Shown piece after piece: positions 1 through 8,170 of a stretch of DNA of 8,538 bases (position 1 is the stretch's first letter; each line of letters begins with the position of its first letter). Made by a program: the position numbers and the translations under genes. The notes beneath the pieces are model-generated. The model made no database searches, had not been told where the DNA came from, and was given only the letters and a program-made list of their open reading frames with translations. Source of the DNA: Negativicutes bacterium (GTDB taxonomy: Bacteria > Bacillota_C > Negativicutes > Sporomusales_B > JARLHX01); NCBI GenBank assembly GCA_031292035.1, contig JARLHX010000230.1, forward strand, positions 1 to 8,538, given 5' to 3'.

Positions 1-1
1 T

Positions 2-646
2 GCGCTGGTGGCCTATTGGCTCGAACGGCTCGAACCCAAAGCTTATTTGCCTTTGGTCATCACTCACGCCACCTTGAGCGCCAGCGGGCTGCTGGCCGTG
101 CTGCTGCGCAAACTGGGCCAGCCCGCCAGCCTGATTCGCAGCCGCAATCTAGCTCGCTTGGAAGACGCGCTCAAGGAACTGGGCCGGCTGACTCCCACCC
201 TGGTCCTCGACGAGGCTCAACTTTATCCGCCGGGCGCGTTGGACGAAATGCGTTTGCTCCTGGGCCTCAATCTGGCCAGTCAGCCCACCTTCGCGCTGGT
301 GCTGGTGGGAGACCTCTACCTGCAGGACACTTTGCGCTTGCAACAACACAAGGCCCTTTACTCCCGCATCAGCGCCCACTGTCAGTTGCCGCTTTTGGAG
401 CGCGCCCAAATCGAACCTTATCTGACCCACGGCTGGCGCCAGGTCGGTTTGGAACGTCCTTGCCTGAGCCCGGCCGCCTTGGACTTGCTGGCCGGCGCCA
501 GCAATGGCAATCCACGGCTGCTCAATCTTCTGGCCCGCGCCGCCTGGATCGCCGCCGCTCAGGCCGGCGTCAATACCATCGGTCCCGAACAAGTGCAAAC
601 CGCTCTGAATTTGGTTCCCTCCGCACGCGATAAAATCAACCCCTAA
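2..646 (+). CDS. ExeA/TniB-type AAA+ transposition ATPase, C-terminal part
   Basis: The frame is open to the left edge (codons Ala-Leu precede the GTG at 8), so the N-terminal part, including the Walker A loop, lies outside the window. Residues below count from GTG 8. The Walker B motif is LVLDEAQ (65-71), a sensor-1-like strand VLVGD is at 98-102, an ExeA-type arginine region YSRI is at 118-121, and a sensor-2-like GNPRLLN is at 167-173. The order and spacing match the ExeA/TniB ATPases encoded beside DDE transposases, which select targets and activate the transposase; a general secretion ExeA role is less likely given the small partner ORF and end-like repeats that follow. The DDE transposase gene is expected just left of the window. 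Codons are GC-rich, more so than in the RHS gene downstream. The family call is fairly sure; the exact transposon family is not. Confidence 0.85.
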   Translation, partial: ALVAYWLERLEPKAYLPLVITHATLSASGLLAVLLRKLGQPASLIRSRNLARLEDALKELGRLTPTLVLDEAQLYPPGALDEMRLLLGLNLASQPTFALVLVGDLYLQDTLRLQQHKALYSRISAHCQLPLLERAQIEPYLTHGWRQVGLERPCLSPAALDLLAGASNGNPRLLNLLARAAWIAAAQAGVNTIGPEQVQTALNLVPSARDKINP

Positions 647-657
647 TCCTCTGACTC

Positions 658-864
658 ATGAAACCCGACATCTCCGTCTTGGAGAAACTTCAAACCGCCT
701 ATGACCTGGTGGCTGACGTCTTGGGCCAGGCGCCGCAGCTTCACGACCTCCATCTGGATCAGGCATTATTGGTCTTGGTTTTGGCGATGAAACGAGCCCG
801 GCGTTCCCCAAAATTACACGCTCCCCGGCGCCCAGACTATCGCGAACAACAACTGCCCTTCTAG
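658..864 (+). CDS. Small hypothetical protein of the transposon (68 aa)
   Basis: ATG 658 starts 11 bases after the ATPase stop and the ORF ends with TAG, so it is probably cotranscribed with the ATPase. Codon use is GC-rich at third positions like the ATPase, which favours a real gene. Residues 5-50 form a predicted helical, leucine-rich stretch with several acidic residues (LEKLQTAYDLVADVLGQA, then LDQALLVLVLAMKRARR). The C-terminal 20 residues are basic and proline-rich, which could bind nucleic acid. No known domain is recognised. No clear Shine-Dalgarno precedes the start. Small ORFs after an ExeA-like ATPase are known in such elements, but a transposition role here is inference. Confidence 0.55.
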   Translation: MKPDISVLEKLQTAYDLVADVLGQAPQLHDLHLDQALLVLVLAMKRARRSPKLHAPRRPDYREQQLPF

Positions 865-882
865 TCCATCGGCCATTCTGTA

Positions 883-912
883 GTCCGGTCAGGCCTCCGG
901 GCCTGACCGGAC
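883..912 (+). terminator. Perfect 13-bp hairpin with UCCG tetraloop; possible transcription terminator
   Basis: GTCCGGTCAGGCC (883-895) and GGCCTGACCGGAC (900-912) are exact reverse complements around the loop TCCG, giving a C(UCCG)G closure of the very stable UNCG class. It starts 18 bases after the small ORF's stop, a natural place to end the transposon operon. There is no T-tract on either side, so it is not a textbook intrinsic terminator. It could instead stabilise the mRNA end or insulate the neighbouring gene. Confidence 0.45.
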
Positions 913-939
913 AAGGAACCAAATCGCCGTCACCCACGG

Positions 940-990
940 ATTAACCCGCAGTTAAACCACCCGTTACCACGAATTAAACAGCCAGTTCCC
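940..990 (+). repeat. Five short direct repeats near one-helical-turn spacing; probable transposase-binding end
   Basis: Related motifs begin at 940 (ATTAACC), 951 (GTTAAACC), 963 (GTTACC), 973 (ATTAAAC) and 985 (GTTCCC), a spacing of 11, 12, 10 and 12 bases. All point the same way and share the pattern RTT, then A/C-rich sequence. Arrays of short transposase-binding sites are typical of the ends of Mu/Tn7-type elements, and this array sits between the transposon operon and the truncated RHS frame. Binding is inferred from position and periodicity only. Confidence 0.4.
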
Positions 991-1106
991 TCACGGCAGA
1001 TTTAGGCGCGCCACACAATTCGGGCACGGCGCAAATCACTTTTGCGGTAAAGCTGCCGCCGGAACTACGGATCAAGAGATACCAGCCGGCACCAAATTAC
1101 ACGGTA

Positions 1107-4100
1107 TTGCTGCATGGCGACACCAGCGTCAGCGGCGCCGGCGTGCTGAATCTCGCAAACTTTGGGACGGATTATTACTCGAGCAGCAATGCCGTGCTCG
1201 AAATCTGGAAGGATAAGTTCGGTCATTTTGGCCTTGGCGACGGCTGTGATGACGCCACCAAAGCGCCGGGCCAGGGAAGCTGGGTGGCCTTGGGGCCGGG
1301 CTGCAATGGGGACACCAACCGGATTTCCCTCAGGTGGAATGTCAGCCTGGGCCGTTCGTTTGACGGATTGGCGGCCGGCCAGTTGGCGTTTGCCGAGGCG
1401 GGTCTGTCCCGGGGGGCTTATACGCCGTCAGCCATTTATTATAATGGCTTCATGACCAACCTTTATGCCACCGAAACGCTGCTTGCGACCAACGCGCCCA
1501 CATATGTTACAAACAGCGATGATACCATTACAACGAATCTATTTATCCCAGTTCAATCGCAAAACCTTTGGGCGCAGGTCACCATCAGCACCAACCCGGC
1601 AACGATCCCGGATGCTGATGTGGAATTTTGCGCCACCTATGTCACCAACGCGGACGACACCATAACCACAAATCAATTTGTCACCGTTGCCTCTGAACCA
1701 GTCTGGACACAAATCATCAACCTGGCACCAACCGATACCTCGGCCCGGCTCTATCCCAGCATCGCGCTTTATACCAATTGTCTGGTGCCCGTAGTGCTGG
1801 TGCAAAGCCTGGTGCCGTACGCGGTCACAAACTCCGCTGGCCAGCTTTACACGAATTACGACATGCCTATACGACAGTTAAAGGCGTATCAGACATTTGT
1901 GGACGTCGTTGCGCCGGATACGAATCAAACCATTTTGCGGTTTTACCATGCCTCGGACGTGGGCCAGCAACGGGATTACACCGGGCTTTACACCCATTTT
2001 GCTCACGGCCCGTTTGTGACTTATACCATTCAAAACCCAGAACCGGCTACGGCGAGCAAGCTTAACATCATTGAGACCCGCGATGGCAATTCTTCAACCC
2101 AGTCACTGGTGAAGGCAAGCAGTCCGACCGGCGTGACGTGGACCCTAACATTGGGCGCTGGCGCCGAGCAGCGGCTGGAAACGCGAAAAGTATCTTTTGT
2201 AGGCTCGCCAACGCCAACCGACCGAATTGAGTCAAACTCCATTGCGTATGCCAGCAATCCTGATTTGCCCGCCTTTCAATGTCAGGAAACATATCATTAT
2301 TATCCTTGGGGGTGGGAGTTGAAGGAAACAAAAGTTCCGGGAAATACGGCGGACCTAGTTACGACTTACGATTATTATGATGATCCCAACGAACAAGTCC
2401 AAGACAGCGACACCGGCTTATACGGCGCGTGGGGATACGGGCAGTTAAAGTCCATTAAATATCCTGATGGCTATTGGGAAAAGCGCGTTTATAATTCAAT
2501 CGATTGCTTTGCCGAGGGAGAGCAACGATATTATGCGGGCGAAGCAATGTGGACCAGTTACTATCCAGGGCTGCTGCACTATATGTTCCATCCGTATCTG
2601 GACGGTCGCGATGGTGGCGCGGCCTCACCGGATCAAGCTTCGCCGTTTAATACCTCCTTTATAATCATCGGCTACGGGGAAGAAAATGGCATGCTGGACA
2701 CCGGCGCGCGCCTGGCGACCACGTGGGACGGGGTTGGGCAAGCAATGGTAAATAACCAAACAACCGAGATTTGGGACGCCAAACCTGACTTCGCCGACGA
2801 TACCACAACGTCCGCGAACGTGAGTTTAATCGATAGTGTTGACACATGGGTCGGTTATGGTTCGGTTACGACCGATCATGCATCAACCGCGCCCTTGGGC
2901 CTCAGCGGGCACCCATGTGCCGTGAACAATCATCTTGGTGTTGGCCATCCTTCGACTATTCACTATTACGACCATGGAACGTTCCAAGCATCAACTGGAA
3001 GCTTTACCGTGGCACCAACAAACCATCTATTTGATGCCTCAACGGTCAATCAGTTTCCGGATTTTTGCGAAACAATGTACAACATGAACGGCGAACGGAT
3101 TTTGCCGGCCGGGGATTATTATGAAAGTCTGGACGGACACGTTAATGGGGATGAAGGAACATCTTGGGATGAATCACCCCTCGGTTCAAGAATCGGACCA
3201 GAAATGGGAATTGAGCTATTTCCGAACCAAAGTGTGAAACAAAGCAAGATCTATCGAGGTGGCGATTTAGCCGCCACAGAGCAATTTGTATATGCCGGTG
3301 CGTTGGGAGGACAATCCGGCTATATTATTGATGATAATCCGAATTGGAAAACGCTAAACCGATACCGTTACTACAATGACAGCCTCGGGCGTGCCACCAA
3401 TATTGATTATGTTGATGTAATTACGGGTCAGGCCAGGACCGTGTATTCAGCAGACTATCGCGGTGCCGGAAACATTGATGGCGAACTGTTATTGTCAGAG
3501 ACGGACGATACTGGAGTGAAGCATATTTACGGATATGATGCGCTGAAGCGTGTTTCTCAAATGACACTGGCCGGTCACGGAAGCCAGCCCGACCAGGTTG
3601 TGCAATATGCATACAATGCCGATGGAATGACATTATTCCAAACCACGACGTCCAGCGACCTGACGCAAACAAGGTCGTGGGCTTATGATATGAGTGGCCG
3701 CATAACAAACCAGGTGGATGAGAGTGGGATAGCCATTCAGACATCATACAGTGCCAACAGTCGGGTAATTACCACCATCCACCCTGGCGATATTACTTCA
3801 ATACAGACCCTGTTTCCCGACCGCCGTCCCCAGTCACTGAGCGGTTCGGGAGTGGTCAATCAATACTACAGTTATAACTGTTTCAACGATGAAATAGGGC
3901 TTCCCATGGCAAATCAACGGACGTTTTTTGGGCGTGATAATTCGCCCAGATGGGAAAACCAGGCGAAAGACTGTTACGGTTTGGATGCTTGGAATGAAAG
4001 GCCGGCGGCTTCCGGGACGGCAAACACGATCTGGCAGCATAAAATAAGTTATCGGAACGGATGGCTTTCATTTATAAGTAGTTCAGATGGCAATCCTATT

Positions 4101-7100
4101 TCTTCTTACAAGTATGATTTGGCGTCAGGCAATGTATCAATGCAGCAGGAACAGCCATATTACAGTGGGATTTATAACGAAGAAACATTCTGCGCAACGG
4201 CTTGGCTCACCACGAGTGACCCAGGAGGGGCGGTAATTGACCCGAGCCAATTTAGGGTATCGACGTCGGATACGTTTATAGTTCAAATAGGCGGTCGCGC
4301 ATTTCGGGCCACAACAAACGACATTTGCCTGAAAGACAACGCTGCTGATCGGACTGTACAAAGCATACATCTGGAGCAGTTGAACGGCTTCGCGGCGGGG
4401 GAAACTGCGCGAACATTCGATTTTGACGCCGATGGCAACGAAACGATCACGACGACCACCGTGGAACGCGATCAAAATAGAGTCACCGTTAGTACTTGCC
4501 AAACGAACACGTCCGCGCAAACGGCGACAGCCGTGTATCAGAATGGGCGCGTCATCTCTGCTAGTACATTATCGGTGGCAAAACCGACCCTCTATTCATA
4601 CGACAGCTTGGGACGCACCAACCTCATCGAGGACCCGCAAGAGAACGACACCCGCATGACCTACGATTCAAATACGGGTTGGATGACAGGCGTGATAGAT
4701 CCGGCGGGTCACACTACAACCTATGATTACTATGGTGTGACAGAGGCAAATGCAGGTAAACTTAAGTGCCGGACGGACGCTAACCTTAGAAAGACGTATT
4801 TTTCGTATACTCCTCAGGGCCAGTTATACCAGACCTGGGGTGACGTGCCTTACCCGGCCGAGTATCGTTACAATGAATTTGGTGATTTGACAAATCTCAT
4901 CACGTTTCGAGGCGGTAGCGGGTGGACAGGTTCTTCGTGGCCGAATCCAGATTATAATACGGGTGATAATACATATTGGGTTTATGATCCCGCCAGTGGC
5001 GCACTGCTTTCAAAAATGGACGCCCAAGGGCGGTCAGTAAACTATACTTATGACATCACTACAGGCCGATTGTTGACGCGTAGTTGGGGTCGGACGGTGG
5101 CTGGCGTGCCCGTCACCGTGACCAATTGTTACAACGGGTTCGGCGAGTTGACCAAACAGGATTATAACGATGGCACTCCGACGGTGCAGTTAGACAACTA
5201 CAACCGGGCTGGCCAGCCTCGGGAGATCGTGGACGGCGCTGGTACGTGCGAGTTGACGTACGATGGCGCGAGCCGGCTACTTTCCTCAACCTATGGTGCC
5301 GGACCGTTGGCAGGTGTTACCATTGCCAATCACTTTGACTGGCGTTATGGACGCGACTCCGTCAAGGTCTTGGGGTTGGGTTCAGAAGGAACTACAACCT
5401 TGGAGGATGACTACGGATACGATCCGAATTCTGGCCGCTTGGCCACAGTTTCCAGTGGCGGCTGTTCGGCGAACTACAGTTATGTACCCAATTCCGACCT
5501 CTTGCAAAGCACTACCTTCAAGAACGGATCCACAACTGTTCTCACCACAACGCGCAGTTGGAATTATGGCTTTCAACTCGCCAGCATTGCCAATGCCGTG
5601 GACGGCAAGCCCGTCACGTCGCACGCCTACACCTACGACAACGTCAACCGGCGGACGGAAGCGAAATTGGAGGATGGCTCGGCGTGGAATTACAACTACA
5701 ACGACCGCAACGAACTGACCGGGGCCAATCGTTACTGGTATGATTCGCGGCCGGTGAGCGGCCAGCAGTTCGGCTACAACTATGACAACATCGGCAACCG
5801 CACTTGGGCTCAGTTTGGTGGGGACACTAATGGCAACAATTTGCAGACCATCAGCTACGCCGCCAACAGCCTAAACCAATACACGAGTATCGTGACGCCG
5901 GGCCTGCAGGACATCATTGGTGCGGCTCTGGCGACGAACTGCGTCACGGTCAACGGCGGTGTGGGCGATCGACATGGCGAATATTTTCACCGCCAGATCA
6001 GTATCGCAAACACGAACCAACCGGTCTGGCAGAACGTCACGAATATTTCAGGAATATTCGCGAATCATGGTGGCCTCCTTTTCCCGGCGAACAACCAAAC
6101 GCTAGTATATGACGCGGATGGGAATCTATTGAGTGACGGTATCTGGGTATATCAGTGGGATGGAGAGAACCGGCTCATCTCCATGTGGACGACGAATAAT
6201 GGTATTGCGAATCTTGCCAGTTCAAATTGCTTAAGATTAGATTTTGCATATGATGGAATGGGACGGCGAGTACAAAAGATTGTCTCTGTATGGATAGGCT
6301 CAAGTTTTATCGCGCAATCTACAAATCATTTTATATATGATGGTTGGAATACAATTGCAGTCTTAAATTCTCAATCAGCCATCGCTCAGTCTTTTATGTG
6401 GGGTAACGACTTGAGCGGAACGATGAATGAAGCCGGGGGAGTTGGTGGATTGTTAATGGCCGAAATCTCAGGTACGAACTGTTTTGCTACTTATGATGGT
6501 AACGGGAATATTACAGCCCTAATTAATGCTGTGGGGAATTCAACGGTCGCGCGATACGAATATAGTCCCTTCGGACAACTCATCCGCGCAACAGGCCCTT
6601 TGGCGATGCAAAATCCGTTGACGTTCTCAACAAAATATAGAGATCAAGAGACCGGTTTATTTTATTATCCCAATCGGTTCTATAATCCAGAATCGGGCAG
6701 ATGGCTTTCACGCGACCAGGGCAATGACCCCAATTCCATCAACCTATACTGTTTTGCTTTAAACTCCCCTAATGGCACAATTGACCCAGACGGAAATGGT
6801 GCTATTTCCCAATTTGGGCGCCTCGCCTTTCTTAGTATAATAACTGCCGTAAAATACTACCAACAAGCAATTCTTACTCCCGATCCTGAGCAACGAGCGG
6901 TTTGGGTTGAGAGAGGGAACGAGGCTTTGCACGGGATGGCGGAAACTGGTGAGAAAAATGCGAAAGACGCGGAGGCTATAGAGCGCATTGCCATTGAGAG
7001 GGTTAAAGGCATTAAGATTGCTAATTTCCCAAATAGATGGGCCGGGAAAGGAAAAAACCTCGCCCGCAATGGAGGGAGGCTGGGTAGGTCTATATTCGTG

Positions 7101-7418
7101 CCTCTGGCCGTCGGAATGATGGTTGGTGCAGCGTACCAAGAGGCCGAGGCAGGTGCGGTTGACCATCTAGCGGGAGATGATAGGTCTGCCACGAGTCAAA
7201 TGTATAGAGACCTCGATAACGGCGACGACGCTTATGCCGATCTTGACGCCATTATATCTGCGGCAGAGTCAACCGGTTCGACTGATGAGGGCGCCCTGAT
7301 TGCCGTCGCGGTAAACTTTGAGGCTGAGGAGGTATATTCGTCACCCGGCTCTGCCTCTCAAAATCCCTATGCAGACGTTTCGTCGGAATCTTATGATACA
7401 ATAACAATCAAACAGTAA
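1107..7418 (+). CDS. RHS/YD-repeat protein with variable C-terminal tip, apparently 5'-truncated
   Basis: The frame is open from 978, but 978-1106 contains no ATG, GTG or TTG; TTG 1107 is the first possible start, it has no clear ribosome-binding site, and no signal peptide follows. Sequence before it (NSGTAQITFAVKLPPE and on) already reads as protein, so the true N-terminus is probably lost. Visible modules: SLGRSFDGLAAGQL region (about 73-115); a 45-aa duplication (132-220); a beta domain with RQLKAYQTF (256 on) and GLYTHF...GPFVTYTI (293 on) typical of large verrucomicrobial YD proteins; YD repeats from TYDYYDD (421), GYDALKRV (809) and YSYDSLGR (1165) onward; an RHS core YDGNGNITAL...YEYSPFG...GRWLSRDQGNDPNSINLY...DPDG (1796-1896); and a 205-aa tip. 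RHS shells are secreted or surface cocoons that often enclose a C-terminal toxin. The family is certain; the cargo's activity is unknown, and with its signal sequence missing the gene may not work. Confidence 0.9.
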   Translation: MLHGDTSVSGAGVLNLANFGTDYYSSSNAVLEIWKDKFGHFGLGDGCDDATKAPGQGSWVALGPGCNGDTNRISLRWNVSLGRSFDGLAAGQLAFAEAGLSRGAYTPSAIYYNGFMTNLYATETLLATNAPTYVTNSDDTITTNLFIPVQSQNLWAQVTISTNPATIPDADVEFCATYVTNADDTITTNQFVTVASEPVWTQIINLAPTDTSARLYPSIALYTNCLVPVVLVQSLVPYAVTNSAGQLYTNYDMPIRQLKAYQTFVDVVAPDTNQTILRFYHASDVGQQRDYTGLYTHFAHGPFVTYTIQNPEPATASKLNIIETRDGNSSTQSLVKASSPTGVTWTLTLGAGAEQRLETRKVSFVGSPTPTDRIESNSIAYASNPDLPAFQCQETYHYYPWGWELKETKVPGNTADLVTTYDYYDDPNEQVQDSDTGLYGAWGYGQLKSIKYPDGYWEKRVYNSIDCFAEGEQRYYAGEAMWTSYYPGLLHYMFHPYLDGRDGGAASPDQASPFNTSFIIIGYGEENGMLDTGARLATTWDGVGQAMVNNQTTEIWDAKPDFADDTTTSANVSLIDSVDTWVGYGSVTTDHASTAPLGLSGHPCAVNNHLGVGHPSTIHYYDHGTFQASTGSFTVAPTNHLFDASTVNQFPDFCETMYNMNGERILPAGDYYESLDGHVNGDEGTSWDESPLGSRIGPEMGIELFPNQSVKQSKIYRGGDLAATEQFVYAGALGGQSGYIIDDNPNWKTLNRYRYYNDSLGRATNIDYVDVITGQARTVYSADYRGAGNIDGELLLSETDDTGVKHIYGYDALKRVSQMTLAGHGSQPDQVVQYAYNADGMTLFQTTTSSDLTQTRSWAYDMSGRITNQVDESGIAIQTSYSANSRVITTIHPGDITSIQTLFPDRRPQSLSGSGVVNQYYSYNCFNDEIGLPMANQRTFFGRDNSPRWENQAKDCYGLDAWNERPAASGTANTIWQHKISYRNGWLSFISSSDGNPISSYKYDLASGNVSMQQEQPYYSGIYNEETFCATAWLTTSDPGGAVIDPSQFRVSTSDTFIVQIGGRAFRATTNDICLKDNAADRTVQSIHLEQLNGFAAGETARTFDFDADGNETITTTTVERDQNRVTVSTCQTNTSAQTATAVYQNGRVISASTLSVAKPTLYSYDSLGRTNLIEDPQENDTRMTYDSNTGWMTGVIDPAGHTTTYDYYGVTEANAGKLKCRTDANLRKTYFSYTPQGQLYQTWGDVPYPAEYRYNEFGDLTNLITFRGGSGWTGSSWPNPDYNTGDNTYWVYDPASGALLSKMDAQGRSVNYTYDITTGRLLTRSWGRTVAGVPVTVTNCYNGFGELTKQDYNDGTPTVQLDNYNRAGQPREIVDGAGTCELTYDGASRLLSSTYGAGPLAGVTIANHFDWRYGRDSVKVLGLGSEGTTTLEDDYGYDPNSGRLATVSSGGCSANYSYVPNSDLLQSTTFKNGSTTVLTTTRSWNYGFQLASIANAVDGKPVTSHAYTYDNVNRRTEAKLEDGSAWNYNYNDRNELTGANRYWYDSRPVSGQQFGYNYDNIGNRTWAQFGGDTNGNNLQTISYAANSLNQYTSIVTPGLQDIIGAALATNCVTVNGGVGDRHGEYFHRQISIANTNQPVWQNVTNISGIFANHGGLLFPANNQTLVYDADGNLLSDGIWVYQWDGENRLISMWTTNNGIANLASSNCLRLDFAYDGMGRRVQKIVSVWIGSSFIAQSTNHFIYDGWNTIAVLNSQSAIAQSFMWGNDLSGTMNEAGGVGGLLMAEISGTNCFATYDGNGNITALINAVGNSTVARYEYSPFGQLIRATGPLAMQNPLTFSTKYRDQETGLFYYPNRFYNPESGRWLSRDQGNDPNSINLYCFALNSPNGTIDPDGNGAISQFGRLAFLSIITAVKYYQQAILTPDPEQRAVWVERGNEALHGMAETGEKNAKDAEAIERIAIERVKGIKIANFPNRWAGKGKNLARNGGRLGRSIFVPLAVGMMVGAAYQEAEAGAVDHLAGDDRSATSQMYRDLDNGDDAYADLDAIISAAESTGSTDEGALIAVAVNFEAEEVYSSPGSASQNPYADVSSESYDTITIKQ
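1500..1769 (+). repeat. Two-copy, 45-residue internal duplication in the RHS protein
   Basis: YVTNSDDTITTNLF (residues 133-146) recurs as YVTNADDTITTNQF (178-191), exactly 45 residues later, and similarity continues weakly (NLWAQVTI against PVWTQIIN). Of 14 aligned codons, 12 encode the same residue, yet 7 of those 12 differ at the third base. The duplication is therefore old and the protein sequence was kept by selection. It sits in the N-terminal beta-rich part, before the YD repeats. Confidence 0.7.
6801..7415 (+). other. Variable C-terminal tip of the RHS protein (205 aa), unknown function
   Basis: This segment follows the DPDG end of the RHS core, the position where polymorphic toxin domains are attached. 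It has a hydrophobic helix right after the core (FGRLAFLSIITAVKYY), a charged helical region (NEALHGMAETGEKNAKDAEAIERIAIERVKG), a basic patch (NRWAGKGKNLARNGGRLGR), a second hydrophobic glycine-rich segment (IFVPLAVGMMVGAAY), and an acidic, serine-rich tail to residue 2103. No nuclease, deaminase, ADP-ribosyltransferase or protease signature is seen. The two hydrophobic segments would fit a membrane-active effector, but that is only a guess. Confidence 0.55.
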
Positions 7419-7440
7419 CGCAAGAGTACTTGACGTATCG

Positions 7441-8086
7441 ATGCCCTATAACGTACATTTTGAAATATGCGGGTGCCGAGAAATGACATGGCTTCGAAAA
7501 TTGGGCTATATTATGCGAATCTGAATTGCAAGGGTCATCTTTTTGGTTTCGGTGCACTCGTAGATAAGGTTTTGAGGAAGGAGTTTTGTTCCAAGAGAGA
7601 GATTTTTGGGGGCATCCCAGTTTATTTTATTGAAAGCAAGGAAGATTTATCATTTGCGACGTCAATGCATTGAGAATGCTGCTAATGTATTAAAGACGAA
7701 GGCGCCGTTTTGGGAACAACAGATTAAAAGTATTTACGGATGCATTATGATTCTCGGTATGGGGCGGATGTTTTTCTCAGATCGAATAGGAAGGAGTTTC
7801 CAGATAAACCCATTAAAATTTACTTGGAGGGGGGAACGTGCAGCCGTAACTTTGGCGATGGGTCTTATTGCGGATCTTTGTATGGGATTGCTTTTACAGG
7901 GGCGATTTGGATATTTTGGAGTGAAAAATAATCGTTCGATAATTTTTATGACCACCGCCAGATTCCTGCGGAAGTGCAACTCAAACGGGGATTTCTCCAA
8001 TCGGATTTCGTGGTGCTATCAGCAGATTGATCGAGCACGACCAGGGCGATGTCACTATGAACGATTTAGGCTGGAAGAGAGCATGA
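7441..8086 (+). pseudogene. Broken gene downstream of RHS, possible former immunity or partner gene
   Basis: Protein-like segments can be followed only by changing frame: MPYNVHFEICG from ATG 7441; then NDMASKIGLYYANL...GGIPVYFIESKEDLSFAT (frame of 7467, stop 7671); then IENAANVLKTKAPFWEQQIKSIYG (frame of 7606, about 7669-7740); then HYDSRYGADVFL...GAIWIFWSEK in the frame of 7467 with a TAA at 7929; the same frame resumes as SFDNFYDHRQIPAEVQLKRGFLQSDFVVLSA; finally LIEHDQGDVTMNDLGWKRA ends at TGA 8084. That implies at least three frameshifts and one internal stop. The gene begins 22 bases after the RHS stop, where immunity genes usually sit. No family is recognised. The alternative is an intact 174-aa ORF at 7606-8130, but its composition (many Arg, Cys and Met, few acidic residues) looks like a shadow frame. 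Confidence 0.5.
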
Positions 8087-8170
8087 AGGGCAGGCCGGAG
8101 CCTGATCCCCAAAATTGGAGTTTTCAGTAAGCACGGGGGGCTTAGGTGAAAATTTTGGCGGTTGGGTTCG

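Larger units (their letters stand above)
2..1000 (+). mobile_element. 3' end of a TniA/TniB-like (Mu/Tn7 superfamily) transposon; right boundary approximate
   Basis: The ATPase, the small ORF, a strong hairpin and a cluster of short directly repeated motifs occur in that order, after which a truncated RHS frame begins. This is the layout expected for the right-hand part of a transposon that uses a DDE transposase plus an AAA+ ATPase. The exact end cannot be fixed because the left end and its target duplication lie outside the window. It should fall between the last repeat (about 990) and the point where RHS-like sequence becomes convincing (about 1010-1040). Confidence 0.55.

Noticed and set aside
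656..937. 93-aa minus-strand ORF opposite the small transposon gene
   Set aside because: It is Arg/Pro/Gly-rich antisense sequence that runs through the perfect hairpin at 883-912; the plus-strand ORF has better codon use and operon context.
4137..4520. 127-aa minus-strand ORF inside the RHS gene
   Set aside because: It lies wholly within the strongly supported RHS frame and shows no domain; the same holds for the minus ORFs at 3421-3747 and 6759-7192 and the plus ORF at 5263-5718.
4701..5800. Possible CRISPR-like or tandem DNA repeats from the recurring TAY-GAT codons
   Set aside because: These are degenerate YD-repeat codons within the RHS protein, not exact repeats with spacers.
7606..8130. 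Uninterrupted 174-aa plus-strand ORF downstream of the RHS gene
   Set aside because: Only about 25 residues of it (ENAANVLKTKAPFWEQQIKSIYG) look like natural protein. The rest is rich in Arg, Cys and Met, while the neighbouring frame gives the more convincing sequence. I treat it as a partly shadow frame over the broken gene, though this is not certain.
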